Below are positions 63,077 to 64,000 of a stretch of 64,000 nt of DNA, in pieces. The stretch is taken from NCBI GenBank assembly GCA_041745295.1, contig JBGTJE010000056.1, positions 1 to 64,000 of the forward strand. Reading direction: 5' to 3'. This stretch comes from JANMEB01 sp041745295. GTDB taxonomy: Bacteria; Planctomycetota; Planctomycetia; Pirellulales; Pirellulaceae. Under the pieces are notes generated by a model. That model worked only from the letters and a program-made list of their open reading frames with translations, had not been told where the DNA came from and searched no databases. Numbering within the stretch: position 1 is the first letter of the stretch; the number at the start of each line of letters is the position of its first letter. The position numbers and the translations under genes are program-made.

Positions 63077-64000
63077 TTAGTTGGCTGCGGTTTGGGCCGG
63101 AGTAACGTCGGTCGGAGCCTGCAGCAATTTGAAATTTACGGGATTGTAAATCTTAACGATCCCGTAAAACTCGACTTTCACATCGTAGTTGATTCGGGTC
63201 GCGACGTCTTTTTGCACTTGGCTGGCGGCGCCGCGTCTTCCCGCTGAAGCGCTCTCTGTGCCATCGTTTTGAGACGTTTCACCGCCGACCTCTTTCCCAT
63301 CCGCCGAGACAGTTTGTCCGGGGATGTGCCGATTGATTCGGACCTGGCGCACTTCGAATCGAAACGGCGAGTTTGCGCAAGCCGCTAAGAACTTGGGAAT
63401 CTTCCGTTCATCCATTTCGACGGCGATTCGAAACGGAATCCTTTTGGCGACGATCAACTCCGCGTTATTGGACAGTTGGTCCACCCCGATGGCCGCGCGC
63501 ACAGTGGCCGACGCAAGCGGTTCAAATTTTCCGTTCACATATCGGCCGTGGAGGAAATCGCGAGAGTTGGCCTGCACGGCGAACTTGGCAGCCGTGGCCG
63601 TGCTGGGCGCGACGTTCGAGGCCGGCGGAAGATCCCGTTTCTTTCCTTGGTCGACCGCGAGTTTCAATAATCGGGCGTTGGGAGAATTGATCGAGCCGCT
63701 CATGCCTAAAGCGTCTTTGCCGAAGTAGATATGGTCGATTTTCTTGATGTCGGCATTGTCCTTGGCGTCGGCGTCGCCGTTAACCTCCTTGATAACCCTA
63801 AACAAGGACTCCAGCAACCAGAGATCTTGTTGGATGTACAACGCCATCGGCAAGGTCGGTCGGTTGGTGGGTAAGCGGCTGATCGTTTTAAAATTGGTCA
63901 CCATTTGGTACCAACGTTCTTGATCGCCTTTGCGCCATTCGACGACTTGTTTCTCGACTTTGACGCCGCCCCCATCGCGCGCATTAGCCGCACTTCCCCG
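63077..64000 (-). CDS. Partial pilus/secretion-system subunit, 5' end beyond the window
   Basis: The frame is open to the end of the window, at least 307 residues. It contains RKGDQERWYQMVTNFKT, LYIQQDLWLLESLFRVIKEV, KKIDHIYFGKDALG and PFRIAVEMDERKIPKFLAAC, and ends KLLQAPTDVTPAQTAAN. The closing strand VKVEFYGIVKIYNPVN suggests a periplasmic beta domain. It precedes the 713-residue gene by 96 bp on the same strand. The true start lies outside the window; the ATG at 63904 is internal. The family is not recognised, and a link to pilus or type II secretion follows only from context. Confidence 0.55.
   Translation of the reverse strand, partial: RGSAANARDGGGVKVEKQVVEWRKGDQERWYQMVTNFKTISRLPTNRPTLPMALYIQQDLWLLESLFRVIKEVNGDADAKDNADIKKIDHIYFGKDALGMSGSINSPNARLLKLAVDQGKKRDLPPASNVAPSTATAAKFAVQANSRDFLHGRYVNGKFEPLASATVRAAIGVDQLSNNAELIVAKRIPFRIAVEMDERKIPKFLAACANSPFRFEVRQVRINRHIPGQTVSADGKEVGGETSQNDGTESASAGRRGAASQVQKDVATRINYDVKVEFYGIVKIYNPVNFKLLQAPTDVTPAQTAAN

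Noticed and set aside
1..64000. CRISPR array, cas genes, toxin-antitoxin or restriction system
   Set aside because: No regularly spaced repeats and no Cas, toxin or methylase motifs were seen on either strand.

Overview
The window reads as a chromosomal segment of a planctomycete, most likely of the Pirellulaceae/Pirellulales type. The evidence is the gene content. There are two sets of planctomycete-specific secreted families: DUF1501 proteins, PSD1/DUF1549/DUF1553 proteins with a c-type cytochrome-like domain, a PPC-domain protein and a cytochrome-WD40 protein. There are also PQQ-type beta-propellers, a YXWGXW-repeat protein, a large TPR-secretin and a BlaI-type regulator. Gene density is moderate, intergenic gaps are long, and TTG starts are not rare. 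No CRISPR array, prophage, transposase or rRNA operon was found. The RNA genes seen are two tRNA-Ser genes.

Layout. 0-2 kb: a degraded uvrA fragment, tRNA-Ser(CGA), a dispersed repeat and a PA0069-type radical SAM protein. 2.2-6.2 kb: a three-part fusion (TIGR03032 propeller, TPR, GT41 glycosyltransferase) and a secreted propeller. 6.3-11.7 kb: a split MacAB-TolC-like efflux system, with adaptor and permease on + and outer-membrane channel and ATPase on -. 11.7-18.7 kb: a BNR/sialidase-like exoprotein, an ABC-2 exporter pair, DinB, RidA and a thioredoxin/DUF255 protein, all on -. 19-23.9 kb: a small secreted Cys-rich protein, a membrane protein fused to a spermidine-synthase-like domain, a BlaI repressor with a visible double operator and a truncated BlaR1, and rpsU. 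23.9-27.7 kb: an UbiB/ABC1 kinase, a PQQ propeller, a receiver-like protein, an SGNH-hydrolase remnant and a possible 30-residue membrane peptide.

28-37.5 kb holds a cluster of envelope and stress-type genes: a YXWGXW protein, an AI-2E transporter with an extra C-terminal sensor-like module, DUF1469, several short DUF883-like membrane proteins, a CsbD-DUF883 chimera, a glycine-zipper protein, a small lipoprotein and a YghA-type SDR. By content it resembles the E. coli yqjCDE/elaB/yjbJ stress set gathered in one place. 37.7-44.1 kb: a DUF1501 + PSD1 pair, an ARPP-1 protein and a frameshifted secreted gene. 44.2-53.2 kb: tRNA-Ser(GGA) and a four-gene operon (DUF1501, PPC, DUF1549/1553, cytochrome-WD40-coiled coil). 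53.8-56.5 kb: 2-oxoacid dehydrogenase E2, a small membrane protein and a sugar-phosphate isomerase-like TIM barrel. 56.6-64 kb: a large TPR-secretin and two further probable pilus/type II secretion-like subunits, the last one cut by the window end.

Four families of short palindromic or dispersed repeats punctuate the intergenic spaces. One of them supplies the stop codon of two unrelated genes. The points most worth follow-up are the stress/envelope cluster with its recurring hydrophobic C-terminal motif, the BlaI operator next to a broken BlaR1, the gene-terminal repeat family, the frameshift at 43.97 kb and the domain fusions. No clear-cut new defence or mobile system was seen.
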